Positions 17,437 through 26,913 are shown, counted from the stretch's first letter. The stretch: DNA of 64,000 nt from Lachnospiraceae bacterium (GCA_021770245.1 JAETRI010000005.1:1-64000); one strand, 5' to 3'. Made by a program: numbers and translations. The notes: generated by a model not told the origin, from the sequence alone.

Positions 17437-17535
17437 GCCGCCTGCGGCGGCAGAATGAGAGGAAGATTGAAAATTAAAATATTCAATCTTACGGATTTGG
17501 GCCTATTCCCGTTTGGGGAAGACCCAAAACGGGAA
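17437..17535 (+). repeat. Composite hairpin array before the Gfo/Idh gene
   Basis: Three hairpins in the 134-bp gap: a family B stem GCCGCC / GGCGGC (17437-17451) followed by AGAATGAGAGG; AAGATTGAA / TTCAATCTT (17463-17490); and TTCCCGTTT / AAACGGGAA (17506-17535), whose foot is 16 nt before ATG 17552. The last stem again abuts the ribosome site. Confidence 0.7.
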
Positions 17536-17551
17536 AGGCATGGGTATAAAA

Positions 17552-18604
17552 ATGGAAGATCGTGGGGATAAAGTTACCTTCGGGTTTGCGGTCATCGGAT
17601 GCGGTCTGATTTCACGGTTCCACATCGGCGCGATCGAAGAGATTGACGACGCATTCCTTGCCGGTGTCTATGACCAGAACCGGGAGGCGGCCGAAAAGAC
17701 GGCCGGAGAACATGGTGTACGCTGTTACGACAGTTTTAAAGAGGCCCTTGACGATCCGGCGGTGGATGTGGTCTGTATCTGTACGCCCAGTTACCTGCAT
17801 GCCTCCATGGCGTGCAGCGCGGTGGAGGCGGGAAAGTCCGTGCTGGTGGAAAAGCCTCTGGCGCTCTGCCTGGAGGACTGTGACCGTCTGATTGAACTGG
17901 CGGCGCAGAAGGGAGTACAGGTGGGAACGGTTTCCCAGCTTCGTTTTGCACCCGCCATCGGTAAAGTGAAGAAAGCGATGCAGGACGGGACGCTGGGCAG
18001 GCTTACCAGAGCCGATCTGTATATGAAGTACTATCGCTCCCAGGAATATTACGATCAGGGGGGCTGGCGGGGGACCGTGGAAAAGGACGGCGGCGGCGCC
18101 CTGATGAACCAGGGCATCCATGGGGTGGATCTTCTGAGGTACCTGGCCGGGCCGGTAAAAAGCATTTATGCGCTGAGCGCCACGAGGGTGCATGACATCG
18201 AGGTGGAGGATACGCTTACGGCCGCCTTATCCTTCCAGAACGGGGCACTCGGAGTGATAGAGGCCTCCACGGGGGATTGGCCGGGCGCGCCGCGCCGGCT
18301 GGAGCTGAACGGGGAATGCGGCGTCATCATTCTGGAGGAGGACCGCATCGTAAAATGGGAAGTGGAAGGGGAAAAGGGATTTTCCCTGTATGAGCGCAAC
18401 GACGTTCAGACGGAATCCCACCGCGATCCGGGGAAAATCGATGCATCCGGACATGTGTGTCAGATACGGAATTTCATCAGCGCCCTGCGGGGGGAAACAG
18501 AGCTTTTGGTGGACGGAAAGGAAGGCAGGAAAGCGCTGGAGCTGATCCTTTCCGCATATGCTTCCGCGGAAACGGGAGAGGCAGTCGTGCCGGGCGCGGG
18601 ATGA
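17552..18604 (+). CDS. Gfo/Idh/MocA-family oxidoreductase
   Basis: About 350 aa. The Rossmann motif is FAVIGCGLISRFHIGAI near residues 12-28, VEKPLAL contains the family's dinucleotide-site Lys, and GGGALMNQGIHGVDLLRYL carries the substrate-site His. It is an NAD(P)-dependent sugar or inositol dehydrogenase of unknown substrate. In-frame starts at 17540 and 17552 are both possible; the spacing from the preceding hairpin and the weak GGG site favours 17552. It lies between the MR/MLE gene and a 2-hydroxyacid dehydrogenase, so the three likely form an oxidation-isomerisation series. Confidence 0.9.
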   Translation: MEDRGDKVTFGFAVIGCGLISRFHIGAIEEIDDAFLAGVYDQNREAAEKTAGEHGVRCYDSFKEALDDPAVDVVCICTPSYLHASMACSAVEAGKSVLVEKPLALCLEDCDRLIELAAQKGVQVGTVSQLRFAPAIGKVKKAMQDGTLGRLTRADLYMKYYRSQEYYDQGGWRGTVEKDGGGALMNQGIHGVDLLRYLAGPVKSIYALSATRVHDIEVEDTLTAALSFQNGALGVIEASTGDWPGAPRRLELNGECGVIILEEDRIVKWEVEGEKGFSLYERNDVQTESHRDPGKIDASGHVCQIRNFISALRGETELLVDGKEGRKALELILSAYASAETGEAVVPGAG

Positions 18605-18639
18605 TAGGATTTATATAAAAAGGAGGGAGAAGCAGTCAA

Positions 18640-19629
18640 ATGAAAATTGCGATGTTGTTGGAAGAGGAATTAAGACAGGATCTGTTTTCACAGGCGGCTA
18701 TGGAAAGGCTTGGCCGTCTGGGAGAGGTGGTCTGTAACGAGACGGGTAAAAAGGACGAAGAGACGATAGGGGAACTGTTAAAGGGGGCCGATATCGCCAT
18801 TTCCTCCTGGGGAACGCCGCAGCTGACAAAGGAGCTGTTAAGTAACGCGCCGGATCTGAAGCTGGTGGCCCATGCGGCAGGCAGCGTGAAGGGCGTCGTA
18901 TCGGACGAGCTCTACGACAGGGGAATCCGGGTGATCTCCAGCGCGCGCGTACTCAGCAGAGGGGTATCCGAGATGGCCATGGGGCTTGCCATCGCCGCCG
19001 CGAAAAACATATTTGCCTATAACGCTTCCATCCACGCGGGAAACTGGCCGTCGGATAAGAGCGAGGTGAGCGAACTTTTCGATATCAATGTGGGCGTGGT
19101 GGGATGCGGCTTCGCAGGCTCGCATTTCATCGAGCTGCTGCAGGACTATGGGGTGAACGTACTGGCCTATGACCCCGGAGTGAGTGAGGAGCGGATACGG
19201 GCGCTGGGAGCGAAGAAGGCGGAACTGGAAGAGGTATTCCGGCAAAGCGATATCCTTTCCCTGCACGCGCCGTCCATCGATGCCACAAAACATATGGTGA
19301 ACGAAGAAACCCTGGGGTGGATGAAGGAGAACGCGATCCTGATCAATACGGCACGGGGCTCCCTGATCGACGAAGAAGCGCTTTACCGGTGCATGAAAGG
19401 CGGAAAACTGAAATATGCCTGCCTGGACGTGACGGATCCGGAACCGCCTGCGGCGGATCATCCCCTGTATGAACTGCCGAACTGTATTTTTACGCCCCAT
19501 GTGGCAGGGCTTGCCAATAACGGGAAACGGAAGATCGGCGTTCATGTCTGTCAGGAAATAGAACGGTTCGAGAAAGGTGAGCCGCTCGAAACGCAGGTGA
19601 CGAAGGAAATGCTTGCCACGATTGCATGA
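18640..19629 (+). CDS. D-2-hydroxyacid dehydrogenase, NAD-dependent
   Basis: 329 aa. The NAD-binding motif VGVVGCGFAGSHF lies near residues 147-159. Catalytic residues are visible: Arg in INTARGSL, Glu in the DPEPP stretch and His in FTPHVAG. This is the SerA/glyoxylate reductase fold; members interconvert 2-oxo and D-2-hydroxy acids. AGGAGGGAG precedes ATG 18640. In this operon it may reduce a keto acid released from a sugar acid; phosphoglycerate dehydrogenase activity is less likely since no ACT domain is present. Confidence 0.92.
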   Translation: MKIAMLLEEELRQDLFSQAAMERLGRLGEVVCNETGKKDEETIGELLKGADIAISSWGTPQLTKELLSNAPDLKLVAHAAGSVKGVVSDELYDRGIRVISSARVLSRGVSEMAMGLAIAAAKNIFAYNASIHAGNWPSDKSEVSELFDINVGVVGCGFAGSHFIELLQDYGVNVLAYDPGVSEERIRALGAKKAELEEVFRQSDILSLHAPSIDATKHMVNEETLGWMKENAILINTARGSLIDEEALYRCMKGGKLKYACLDVTDPEPPAADHPLYELPNCIFTPHVAGLANNGKRKIGVHVCQEIERFEKGEPLETQVTKEMLATIA

Positions 19630-19642
19630 GGAGGATGTGACC

Positions 19643-20644
19643 ATGCCGACGATTGACCTTTGCGGGGAAGAGCTGCGCTCCTTTCAGGGGAGGACGCCCC
19701 GGCCGGCGGATTTCGATGCGTTTTGGGAGGAAGGGCTTGCATGCATGGAAGCGATTGCGGAGGAGCCGCAGACGGAGCCTGCAAAGATAGAGATCCCGGG
19801 CGTTTCCTGCTGTCATCTGTACTATACAGGGGTGGGAAACGCACGGATCTATGCGAAATACTTAAGGGCAAAGGTGCGGCAGGCAGATAGGCCTACCCTT
19901 CTGGTTTTCCACGGGTACAGGCGTTCCAGCCCGTCCTGGTTGAACCTGATGTCCTTTGTGGGAGCAGGGTTCGATGTAATGGCCATGGACTGCCGCGGAC
20001 AGGGAGGACGTTCCCAGGATGTGGGGGGAATCCTCGGAACTACGTACAGCGGCCATTTTATCCGAGGGTTGGACGACCCGGATCCCCATCGGATGCTGAT
20101 GCATCAGATCATGCTGGACGCCGCCCGCCTGGCGCGGATCGCGTCCCGGATGGACGGCAAAGGAGACGTGCCGGTGGCGGCATTCGGAGCTTCCCAGGGA
20201 GGCGGACTGGCCCTCGCGTGCGCGGCGCTCTTCCCGGCCATAAAAAAGGTGGCGGCGGTCTGCCCGTTCCTGTGTGATTACCGCAGGGTTTGGGAAATGG
20301 ACCTGGGGGATACGGCCTATGCGGAGCTGACGGATTACTTTAAGATGTTTGACCCGAGGCATGAACGGGAAGAGGAGATTTTTACAAAGCTTGGATATAT
20401 CGACGTCCAGCATCTCGCACCGCGGATCCGTGGGGAAGTGCTGCTGCTGACGGGGCAGATGGATACCGTCTGTCCGCCGTCCGCACAATATGCGGCATAT
20501 AACAAGATCCGTGCGCCGAAGCAGGCGTATCTGTATCCGGATTACGGGCATGAGGTGGCGCCTGACATGGAGGATATGGCCCTCCGGTTCCTGGTCCCCA
20601 TGGCGGGGAGGGGGAATGGGACGGACGGGCAGGAGAGGAAGTGA
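19643..20644 (+). CDS. Acetyl xylan esterase / cephalosporin-C deacetylase family (CE7)
   Basis: 333 aa from ATG 19643, placed after GAGGAGG. It is an alpha/beta hydrolase: the nucleophile Ser is in GASQGGG, Asp in LTGQMDTVCPP and His in PDYGHE. The start (DLCGEELRSFQGRTPRPADFDAFWEE) is typical of CE7 enzymes, which remove acetyl groups from small oligosaccharides. There is no signal peptide, so it would act on imported sugars. It ends 4 bp before the ABC permease start. Confidence 0.9.
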   Translation: MPTIDLCGEELRSFQGRTPRPADFDAFWEEGLACMEAIAEEPQTEPAKIEIPGVSCCHLYYTGVGNARIYAKYLRAKVRQADRPTLLVFHGYRRSSPSWLNLMSFVGAGFDVMAMDCRGQGGRSQDVGGILGTTYSGHFIRGLDDPDPHRMLMHQIMLDAARLARIASRMDGKGDVPVAAFGASQGGGLALACAALFPAIKKVAAVCPFLCDYRRVWEMDLGDTAYAELTDYFKMFDPRHEREEEIFTKLGYIDVQHLAPRIRGEVLLLTGQMDTVCPPSAQYAAYNKIRAPKQAYLYPDYGHEVAPDMEDMALRFLVPMAGRGNGTDGQERK

Positions 20645-20648
20645 TGCG

Positions 20649-21548
20649 ATGAAAAAAAGAAGGGAAGGTATTCGGCGGGACCGGATCAAGAGCGGGATGT
20701 TCGTGTGGATTATCCTGATCCCGATTTTGATCCAATATACATTGACCAGCGTGATTCCTATGTTGATCAGTTTTTTCCTCACTTTTACCGATTGGAATCT
20801 GGTCGGGGGATGGAATTTCGTGGGTTTGGACAACTGGAAGCGGCTTTTCACCGACGCCGCTGTGTGGCATTCCCTGAAGGTATCCGTGGTTTACGCCTTG
20901 TATTCCGTGATACCCACGGTGGTCATCGGACTGCTTTTGGCATTGGCGGTCAATACCAAAAAGAAGGGAACTGCTTTTTTCAAAAGTGCCTGGTTTTTCC
21001 CCGTGATCACTTCGGTGGTCGTGGTAGCCAGCATCTGGAAATGGATGTTTACGGCGGAGGAGGACGGGATCATCAATCAGGTGCTGGGACTTTTCGGCAT
21101 AGAACCACAGTTTTTCTTCGGAACGGATCTGGCCCTGGTCACGGTCGCCCTGCTGGGGATCTATCAGAGCGTGGGCACGGCAATGGTTTATTATTACTCC
21201 GGCCTCAAGGGGATAGACACGAACCTGCATGAGGCTGCGAAAGTGGACGGATGTACGGGGACGCAGGCCTTTTTCCATATCACGCTGCCGCTTCTGCGGC
21301 CGACCATGGCGTATGTGCTGATCACTTTAACCAGTGGTGCGCTGAAGGTGTTCGATTCGGTTTATACGTTGTATAACCAGACCGGAGGACCGCAAAATGC
21401 TGCGAATACGTTGGTCATGCATGTATATCGGACCGGGTTTTTCAGTATGCAGATGGGTTACGGAAGCACCATCGCGTATCTGCTGTTTCTCATTATCATG
21501 ATTATTTCCGTGATCCAGTATCGGATTACGAACCGGGATGTGGAGTAA
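20649..21548 (+). CDS. Carbohydrate ABC transporter permease (MalF-like)
   Basis: 299 aa from ATG 20649; the open frame extends upstream into the esterase but lacks a ribosome site there. It has several membrane segments and the coupling motif EAAKVDGCTGTQAFFHITLP near residues 196-215. With the next gene and the binding protein it forms a CUT1-type oligosaccharide importer. No ATPase gene is adjacent; in Firmicutes a shared MsmK-like ATPase often serves several such importers. Confidence 0.94.
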   Translation: MKKRREGIRRDRIKSGMFVWIILIPILIQYTLTSVIPMLISFFLTFTDWNLVGGWNFVGLDNWKRLFTDAAVWHSLKVSVVYALYSVIPTVVIGLLLALAVNTKKKGTAFFKSAWFFPVITSVVVVASIWKWMFTAEEDGIINQVLGLFGIEPQFFFGTDLALVTVALLGIYQSVGTAMVYYYSGLKGIDTNLHEAAKVDGCTGTQAFFHITLPLLRPTMAYVLITLTSGALKVFDSVYTLYNQTGGPQNAANTLVMHVYRTGFFSMQMGYGSTIAYLLFLIIMIISVIQYRITNRDVE

Positions 21549-21558
21549 GGAGGCGCCA

Positions 21559-22380
21559 GTGAAAAAAAAGATCGGTAATTTTTTCTTTTACGTCGTATGC
21601 ATCCTGTTGTGCGTAATCTTTCTGTTTCCGTTCGTGGTTATGCTGTTCGGTTCCCTGGATGCGGAAACCAAATATGCGGTCACGATCACCAGCTGGTTTC
21701 CCAGGCAGTTTTCCTTAAAACAGTATCAGTCGGTGCTGAGCGTGGGAGGCAGGATGTCGAGGTGGGTACTCAACTCGGTGATTATCAGTATCATACCCAC
21801 CATAACGGGCGTATTTCTGGATGCGCTGCTGGGATATATTTTCGCTAAAAAGAGGTTCCCGGGCAGACAGTTTATTTTCTGGTATTTTATGGCTGCGATC
21901 ATGGTACCTTATCAGGCGACGATCGTATCCAATTATCTCTTATATAACTGGTTAGGCTGGATCAATACCTACTGGGCATTTTTAATCCCGGGGATGTGGA
22001 CCGTGCTGTACATGTTTATGATGCGGCAGAATATTGCAGCAATTCCGGACGCGCTTCTGGAGGCGGCGAGGATCGACGGGGCGGGAGAGTGGAGAACCTT
22101 TCTTCAAATCGTCATTCCGGTGAGCAAACCGGGGCTGAGTACGGTGGCCATATTCACTTTTATGAACAGCTGGAACAATTTTATGGGGCCGCTGATTTTT
22201 ACCACCAGCGAGAAGATGTACAATCTGGTGGTGGGACTTTCCACCCTGAACCAACAGAGCGCTTCCTTCAATATGCAGATGACGGCAGGCGTCATCACCT
22301 TTGTACCCATGTTTCTGGTATATATGGCATTCCAGAAGTATTTCGTGGACGGTATCACGGTGGGGAGCGTGAAGGGTTAG
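21559..22380 (+). CDS. Carbohydrate ABC transporter permease (MalG-like)
   Basis: 273 aa from GTG 21559. An ATG at 21538 lies upstream of the AAGGAGG site (21547-21553), so the GTG with 5-nt spacing is the better start. The EAA motif is EAARIDGAGEWRTFLQIVIP, and the C-terminus ends in FVDGITVGSVKG as in most family members. It pairs with the preceding permease. Confidence 0.93.
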   Translation: MKKKIGNFFFYVVCILLCVIFLFPFVVMLFGSLDAETKYAVTITSWFPRQFSLKQYQSVLSVGGRMSRWVLNSVIISIIPTITGVFLDALLGYIFAKKRFPGRQFIFWYFMAAIMVPYQATIVSNYLLYNWLGWINTYWAFLIPGMWTVLYMFMMRQNIAAIPDALLEAARIDGAGEWRTFLQIVIPVSKPGLSTVAIFTFMNSWNNFMGPLIFTTSEKMYNLVVGLSTLNQQSASFNMQMTAGVITFVPMFLVYMAFQKYFVDGITVGSVKG

Positions 22381-22444
22381 AGGGAACCGCTGCCCAAGAG
22401 CCGGTTTATGCGGCCGGACAGACGAAAAATAAAACAGGTTACCT

Positions 22445-22460
22445 GCTTCCGACCGGAAGC
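22445..22460 (+). promoter_or_regulatory. Stem-loop before the solute-binding protein gene
   Basis: GCTTCC / GGAAGC with loop GACC, 29 nt before the start. Such stems between permease and binding-protein genes often protect or process the mRNA so that binding protein is made in excess; that role is inference here. Confidence 0.4.
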
Positions 22461-22488
22461 TTGTTGATAAAAAAGGAGGGTATTATTT

Positions 22489-23871
22489 ATGAAGATGAAG
22501 AAAGTATTGGCAATCTGCCTGAGCATGGCAATGCTCCTAGGTCTCGCCGGATGCGGCGGCTCCAATTCTGGCGGAACGAACACGGACGGAGCGGCTCCGG
22601 AATCATCCGCGGCGGAATCGGCGCCGGCACAGGAAGAGGATGCGGGCAAAACGGAGGAAGCTTCGGAGGCTCCCGCTCAGACGGAGGATGTGACGTTAAC
22701 GATGTGGACGTTCCCCTTCGGGACCGATGAACAGGGCGCGGAAGAACGCGCAAACTATGAGACGATGGCAGCGGAATTTGAAGCGGCTACGGGAATCCAT
22801 GTGGACGTGGAGATTATCCCCTGGGGAAACCGGGAAACCAAGATGCTCACCGCAATCGCTTCCGGGGAAGGGCCGGATGTGATGTATTTAAATCCGGACA
22901 TCCTGAAGCAGTTCCAGGCCTACGGCGTGGTGTCGCCCATTACGGATTATGTATCGGCCGAGACATTGGCAGGATATTCCGAATCCCTGCTGGACAACAG
23001 CGTGCGTATTCAGGGCGAGCTGTACGGCCTGCCTGTATTGGTGGATCTGGGAAGACCCGTCTATAACCTGGACCTTCTGGCCGAAATCGGCATGACGGAA
23101 GACAATCTGCCTACCACCTGGGAAGAGTATGACGCCATGCTCGCCGCTTTGAAAGAAAAGGGGATCTATGGCGTATATTGCAACTATCCTTCCGGCGGCG
23201 TGTCCAGTTATGCATTTGCCCAGTTCTTCTCCGAGGGCTGCGATGTGGTAAAGGAAGACGGTACGGTGGATATCGACAGCGAGGCGGGCAAAAAGGTGCT
23301 GGGGAGGCTGGCCTCCTGGTATCAGAACGGCTACACTCCTACGGATTCTTTGAGTATTGCTGACGATGATGCCAGCTTTATGTCCGGCAAAGTGGCCAGC
23401 ACTCTTTCCAGCAAGGGCGCGGGATTCTTTGTGAGGATGGCTCCTGATATCACTTTTAACTGGGCAGCAGGCCCGATCCTTTCCGGAGAAGGCGGCCAGT
23501 ACGGCATTTCCACGGTGGGAAGCCTGGGCGTATCCAAGAGCTGCGAGAACGTGGAAGCGGCCGTAAAGTGGATCGAATTCTTCACGGAGGTGGACAGACT
23601 TCAGGAATGGTGTAACTTCGGCGGATATATTTGTGCAAAAGAAGGCGGAGAAAGCCCTTATCAGAATTTAAAGGGATACGCTTATCTTCTGGAGAATATG
23701 GACTGCGTACGCGGCGAGCCCAATCATGCGGCGGCCCGTACCATGTCAAGCGTATTTACGCCCGACCTGCAGGCGATCGTATCCGGGGACGTGTCTTTGG
23801 ATGAGGGGATTGCCAAGATGAAAGCGGATATCGAGGGGATCGTCAGCACGGTGGATGCGCTGAGGAACTGA
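22489..23871 (+). CDS. Extracellular sugar-binding lipoprotein of ABC importer
   Basis: 460 aa. A lipoprotein signal (KKVLAICLSMAMLLGLAGCGG, lipobox LAGC with Cys 22) is followed by a Ser/Ala/Glu-rich linker to about residue 65, then a family 1 solute-binding fold (VTLTMWTFPFGTDEQG; LPTTWEEYDAMLAALKEKGIYG). It is anchored to the outer face of the membrane and delivers a sugar or oligosaccharide to the two preceding permeases. AAAGGAGGG precedes ATG 22489. Confidence 0.94.
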   Translation: MKMKKVLAICLSMAMLLGLAGCGGSNSGGTNTDGAAPESSAAESAPAQEEDAGKTEEASEAPAQTEDVTLTMWTFPFGTDEQGAEERANYETMAAEFEAATGIHVDVEIIPWGNRETKMLTAIASGEGPDVMYLNPDILKQFQAYGVVSPITDYVSAETLAGYSESLLDNSVRIQGELYGLPVLVDLGRPVYNLDLLAEIGMTEDNLPTTWEEYDAMLAALKEKGIYGVYCNYPSGGVSSYAFAQFFSEGCDVVKEDGTVDIDSEAGKKVLGRLASWYQNGYTPTDSLSIADDDASFMSGKVASTLSSKGAGFFVRMAPDITFNWAAGPILSGEGGQYGISTVGSLGVSKSCENVEAAVKWIEFFTEVDRLQEWCNFGGYICAKEGGESPYQNLKGYAYLLENMDCVRGEPNHAAARTMSSVFTPDLQAIVSGDVSLDEGIAKMKADIEGIVSTVDALRN

Positions 23872-23901
23872 CGGGTTTCACCCGATAACAGATCTGTTTA
23901 T

Positions 23902-23936
23902 GCAGCGCCATGGGGCGGGAAGCCTCATGGCGCTGC
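23902..23936 (+). terminator. Stem-loop after the binding-protein gene
   Basis: GCAGCGCCATG (23902-23912) pairs perfectly with 23926-23936 around a 13-nt loop; no U-tract follows, so it may attenuate or protect the transcript more than end it. Confidence 0.45.
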
Positions 23937-23973
23937 TGTGTAAAGGGAAGTGTGAAAGATTTACTGATTTATT

Positions 23974-24000
23974 TGCACGCAGTAGCGCGCAGACGGGAGC
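23974..24000 (+). repeat. Family A start-site hairpin before the isomerase
   Basis: Stem TGCACGC / GCGCGCA (one A-C mismatch), loop AGTA, then GACGGGAGC; the foot is 13 nt before ATG 24005. Confidence 0.7.
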
Positions 24001-24004
24001 AGAT

Positions 24005-24862
24005 ATGAAATTATCATACATTACGGACGAGGCGACGCAGGATTTCGAGGAGGCCATCTATCTTGCCCGGGAAAACGGGCTGGACGGACTGGAGCTGCGC
24101 AGCGTGGAGAACAAAGGGATTGAGGAAATCCCGTCCATGATCTGGCAGGCCTGGAAAAGGCGGTTGGATGAGGAGGGACTGACGGTATCCAATATCGCGG
24201 GGAGCTTTCTGAAATGTGAATATTCCATGGCACACATGGAAAAGGAGCTGGAAAAGCTGCGGCGGCTGTGCGATGCGGCCGATGCGTTTGGCTGTGACAC
24301 CATCCGGGGATTCTGCTTTCTGGCGCCGGAGGAAGGGGCCGTGGAAGCCGCCCGTCTGGCGCCCTGCCTGGAACAGGCGGGAACGATCCTTACGAAACGC
24401 GGAAAACGTCTGCTGCTGGAGGCGGATCCTTCCGTAAATACCAGCAACCATCGGGGACTGGCGGCCCTTCTTAAGCTGCTGGATCCCGCATTGTTTGGAG
24501 CCATCTATGATCCCGGTAACGATCTGTTCGATCCGTTGGGGGAGGACCCTTTTCCGGAAGGATATGAGGTAATCGCTCCGTGGCTGGCCCACGTCCATAT
24601 TAAGGATGCCGTTTATGATGAAAATCACGAGCCTGTGTGTGTGGCGCCGGGCAGCGGCCTGGTGGGCTACGATGCCCTGCTGAAACGCCTAAAACAGGAC
24701 GGCTATGACGGCTGGCTTTCTCTGGAGCCTCACTACCGCAAGGATGTGGAACTGACCCGGGAACAGATGCTGCTGCCCGGCGGAAGCGATTTCTCCAGGG
24801 GCGGCGCGGCTTCCCTGAAGGAAAGCGCGGATGCGCTGAAGAAGCTTCTGGGAAACGGTTAA
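24005..24862 (+). CDS. Sugar phosphate isomerase/epimerase family (xylose-isomerase-like TIM barrel)
   Basis: 285 aa from ATG 24005; a longer in-frame reading would begin in the upstream stem-loop. Features of the AP-endonuclease-2-like barrel are visible: ENGLDGLELRSVENK, LLLEADPSVNTSN, FGAIYDPGND, LAHVHIKDAVYDE (metal-ligand His and Asp) and GYDGWLSLEPHYRKD (Glu, His). Proteins of this fold isomerise or epimerise keto sugars, and some cleave 3-keto-glycosides. Its pairing with Gfo/Idh oxidoreductases in this locus makes a 3-keto-sugar step worth considering, but that is inference. Confidence 0.88.
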   Translation: MKLSYITDEATQDFEEAIYLARENGLDGLELRSVENKGIEEIPSMIWQAWKRRLDEEGLTVSNIAGSFLKCEYSMAHMEKELEKLRRLCDAADAFGCDTIRGFCFLAPEEGAVEAARLAPCLEQAGTILTKRGKRLLLEADPSVNTSNHRGLAALLKLLDPALFGAIYDPGNDLFDPLGEDPFPEGYEVIAPWLAHVHIKDAVYDENHEPVCVAPGSGLVGYDALLKRLKQDGYDGWLSLEPHYRKDVELTREQMLLPGGSDFSRGGAASLKESADALKKLLGNG

Positions 24863-24911
24863 TCCGGGCCTGTCGGACGGTGGAAGAAATACGCGGGCAT
24901 GGAGGAAGATT

Positions 24912-26108
24912 ATGACGGTTATTCATAACATAAGGCTGGTGGAGGGCGGAACCGTTACCCCTTGTGAGATCGGGATAGAACAGGGAAGAATCGCGGCGAT
25001 AGAACCGCCGGGAGGTCTCGCCGCCGTCCCGGGAGCGGACAGGGTGGACGGAGAGGGGATGTATCTGTCCCATGGGTTTGTCGATATCCATGTGCACGGA
25101 GGGGGCGGATTTGATTTTATGGACGCGGGGGAGGAAGCCTGGCATGGGATAGCAGCCTTTCATCTGCGGTACGGGACAACCCAGCTGGTGCCTACCACAC
25201 TGGCGGCGGATCGGGAAGGCCTGCTCAAGGCCCTGGATACCTACATGGAGTGCCGGGAAGGACGGGGTGACGGGGCGGAATTTCTGGGGATCCATGTGGA
25301 AGGGCCTTATCTGGTCCCTGCGCAGTGCGGAGCCCAGGATCCCAGATATATACGCAGGCCGGAGCGGAAGGAGTATGAGGAGATGGTGGAGCGCTGTCCC
25401 GATATTCTGCGCTGGACCGTTGCACCGGAGATACCGGGAGGCCTGGAAATGGGCGATTATCTGGCCGCAAAGGGGATTACCGCCTGCATCGGCCATTCCG
25501 ATGCCACCTGTGAAGAGGTGAAAAAGGCGATTCTGCACGGATATACCCACATCACCCATCTTTATTCCGCCATGTCCACGATCGTACGCAGACAAGGTTT
25601 CCGACATGCGGGGATCGTGGAAAGCGCCTATCTGTTCCCGGAGCTGACCAGCGAGGTGATTGCGGACGGCTGTCATCTTCCCGGAGATTTATTAAAGCTG
25701 GCCTACAGGCAGATCGGCCCCCGCAGGCTCTGCCTGGTGACGGATGCCATGCGGGCGGCCGGGCAGACGGAGGGGGAAAGCATTCTGGGAGATTTGTCGG
25801 ACGGCCAGCGCGTGATCATAGAAGACGGGGTGGCAAAACTGCCTGACCGGCAGGCCTTTGCGGGCAGCATCTGTACGGCGGACCGCCTGGTGCGTACCAT
25901 GGTCCGGCAGGGCGGCGCGAGCCTTCCGGATGCGGTGGAAATGGTGACCGCCACGCCGGCCGGGATTTTGGGGCTGGAGAGGCAGACGGGAAGAGTGAAG
26001 GTGGGCAGGAAGGCCGATCTGGTGCTCTTCGATGAGGACATCCGAATCAGGAGAGTGTTCCGGGAAGGGGTCCTGAAATATGAGGAGCCGGCGGCAGGAG
26101 GAGCCTGA
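24912..26108 (+). CDS. nagA: N-acetylglucosamine-6-phosphate deacetylase
   Basis: 398 aa. Amidohydrolase signature residues: FVDIHVHGGGGFDFMD (metal-binding His pair), HVEGPYLVPAQCGAQDP, CIGHSDATCEE (His), THITHLYSAM, and catalytic Asp in LVTDAM. It removes acetate from GlcNAc-6-phosphate to give glucosamine-6-phosphate. GGAGGA precedes ATG 24912 by 6 nt. nagB follows, giving a complete route from GlcNAc-6-P to fructose-6-P. The usual HNFNAM stretch reads HLYSAM, a modest deviation. Confidence 0.93.
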   Translation: MTVIHNIRLVEGGTVTPCEIGIEQGRIAAIEPPGGLAAVPGADRVDGEGMYLSHGFVDIHVHGGGGFDFMDAGEEAWHGIAAFHLRYGTTQLVPTTLAADREGLLKALDTYMECREGRGDGAEFLGIHVEGPYLVPAQCGAQDPRYIRRPERKEYEEMVERCPDILRWTVAPEIPGGLEMGDYLAAKGITACIGHSDATCEEVKKAILHGYTHITHLYSAMSTIVRRQGFRHAGIVESAYLFPELTSEVIADGCHLPGDLLKLAYRQIGPRRLCLVTDAMRAAGQTEGESILGDLSDGQRVIIEDGVAKLPDRQAFAGSICTADRLVRTMVRQGGASLPDAVEMVTATPAGILGLERQTGRVKVGRKADLVLFDEDIRIRRVFREGVLKYEEPAAGGA

Positions 26109-26117
26109 TGAACGAAA

Positions 26118-26144
26118 TGCCTGCTAAAGCGGGCAGATGGGAGC
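26118..26144 (+). repeat. Family A start-site hairpin before nagB
   Basis: Stem TGCCTGC / GCGGGCA with one T-G wobble, loop TAAA, then GATGGGAGC; the foot is 16 nt before ATG 26152. It lies in the short nagA-nagB gap. Confidence 0.72.
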
Positions 26145-26151
26145 AAAATAC

Positions 26152-26913
26152 ATGAAAGAATGGAAAAAGGATAATTTGACGGTACGGCGTTTTGAAACGA
26201 GAGCGGAGATGGGGAGCGCTGCGGCACGGGATATCGAAGCGGCCATCGGGGAGGTTTTATCCCGGAAGGATATGTGCAATATGATTTTTGCGGCGGCTCC
26301 TTCCCAGAACGAGGTCCTGGCCGGGCTGAGGGAAGCGAAGGTAGATTGGACGCGGGTTCACGCCTTCCATATGGACGAGTATATCGGCCTGCCGGACGGA
26401 GCGCCCCAGAGCTTCGCCGTTTTTTTGAAAAATGCTTTGTTCGGCCAGCTGCCCTTCGGCAGCGTGGAATATATCGACGGAAAGGCGCTTCCGGAGGAGG
26501 AAACGGGCCGTTACGGGGAGCTTCTGTGCAGGTATCCCTGCGATATCGTGGTAATGGGGATCGGAGAGAACGGGCATCTGGCGTTTAACGATCCCGGCGT
26601 AGCGCTTTTTGAAGACCCGGAGAAGGTAAAGGTGGTGGAACTGGATGAGGCGTGCAGAACGCAGCAGGTTCATGACGGCTGTTTTGAATCGCTGGACCAG
26701 GTGCCTCATCAGGCTATGACACTGACGATTCCCACCCTGCTCTCCGGGGAATATGCATTCTGTATCGTTCCCGCTTCCACGAAGGCGGAGGCGGTAGCGA
26801 AAACGCTGGAGGGGCCGATCTGCGAGGAATGTCCGGCCTCGGTCCTGCGCAGGCATCCCAGGGCCGTTCTCTATCTGGACCGGGACAGCGCGGCAGGGCT
26901 GGGCGAAGAATAG
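26152..26913 (+). CDS. nagB: Glucosamine-6-phosphate deaminase
   Basis: 253 aa. It converts glucosamine-6-phosphate to fructose-6-phosphate and ammonia. Family motifs are FHMDEYIGLPDGAPQSF and VMGIGENGHLAFNDPGVA. I chose ATG 26152 over ATG 26137, which lies inside the conserved GATGGGAGC tail of the family A element. It is the last gene of the glycan operon, followed by a strong bidirectional terminator. Confidence 0.94.
   Translation: MKEWKKDNLTVRRFETRAEMGSAAARDIEAAIGEVLSRKDMCNMIFAAAPSQNEVLAGLREAKVDWTRVHAFHMDEYIGLPDGAPQSFAVFLKNALFGQLPFGSVEYIDGKALPEEETGRYGELLCRYPCDIVVMGIGENGHLAFNDPGVALFEDPEKVKVVELDEACRTQQVHDGCFESLDQVPHQAMTLTIPTLLSGEYAFCIVPASTKAEAVAKTLEGPICEECPASVLRRHPRAVLYLDRDSAAGLGEE

Noticed and set aside
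24005-26913. Sialic acid catabolic cluster because of nagA/nagB
   Set aside because: No nanA lyase, nanE epimerase or nanK kinase is present; NagA and NagB alone only indicate GlcNAc-6-P use.
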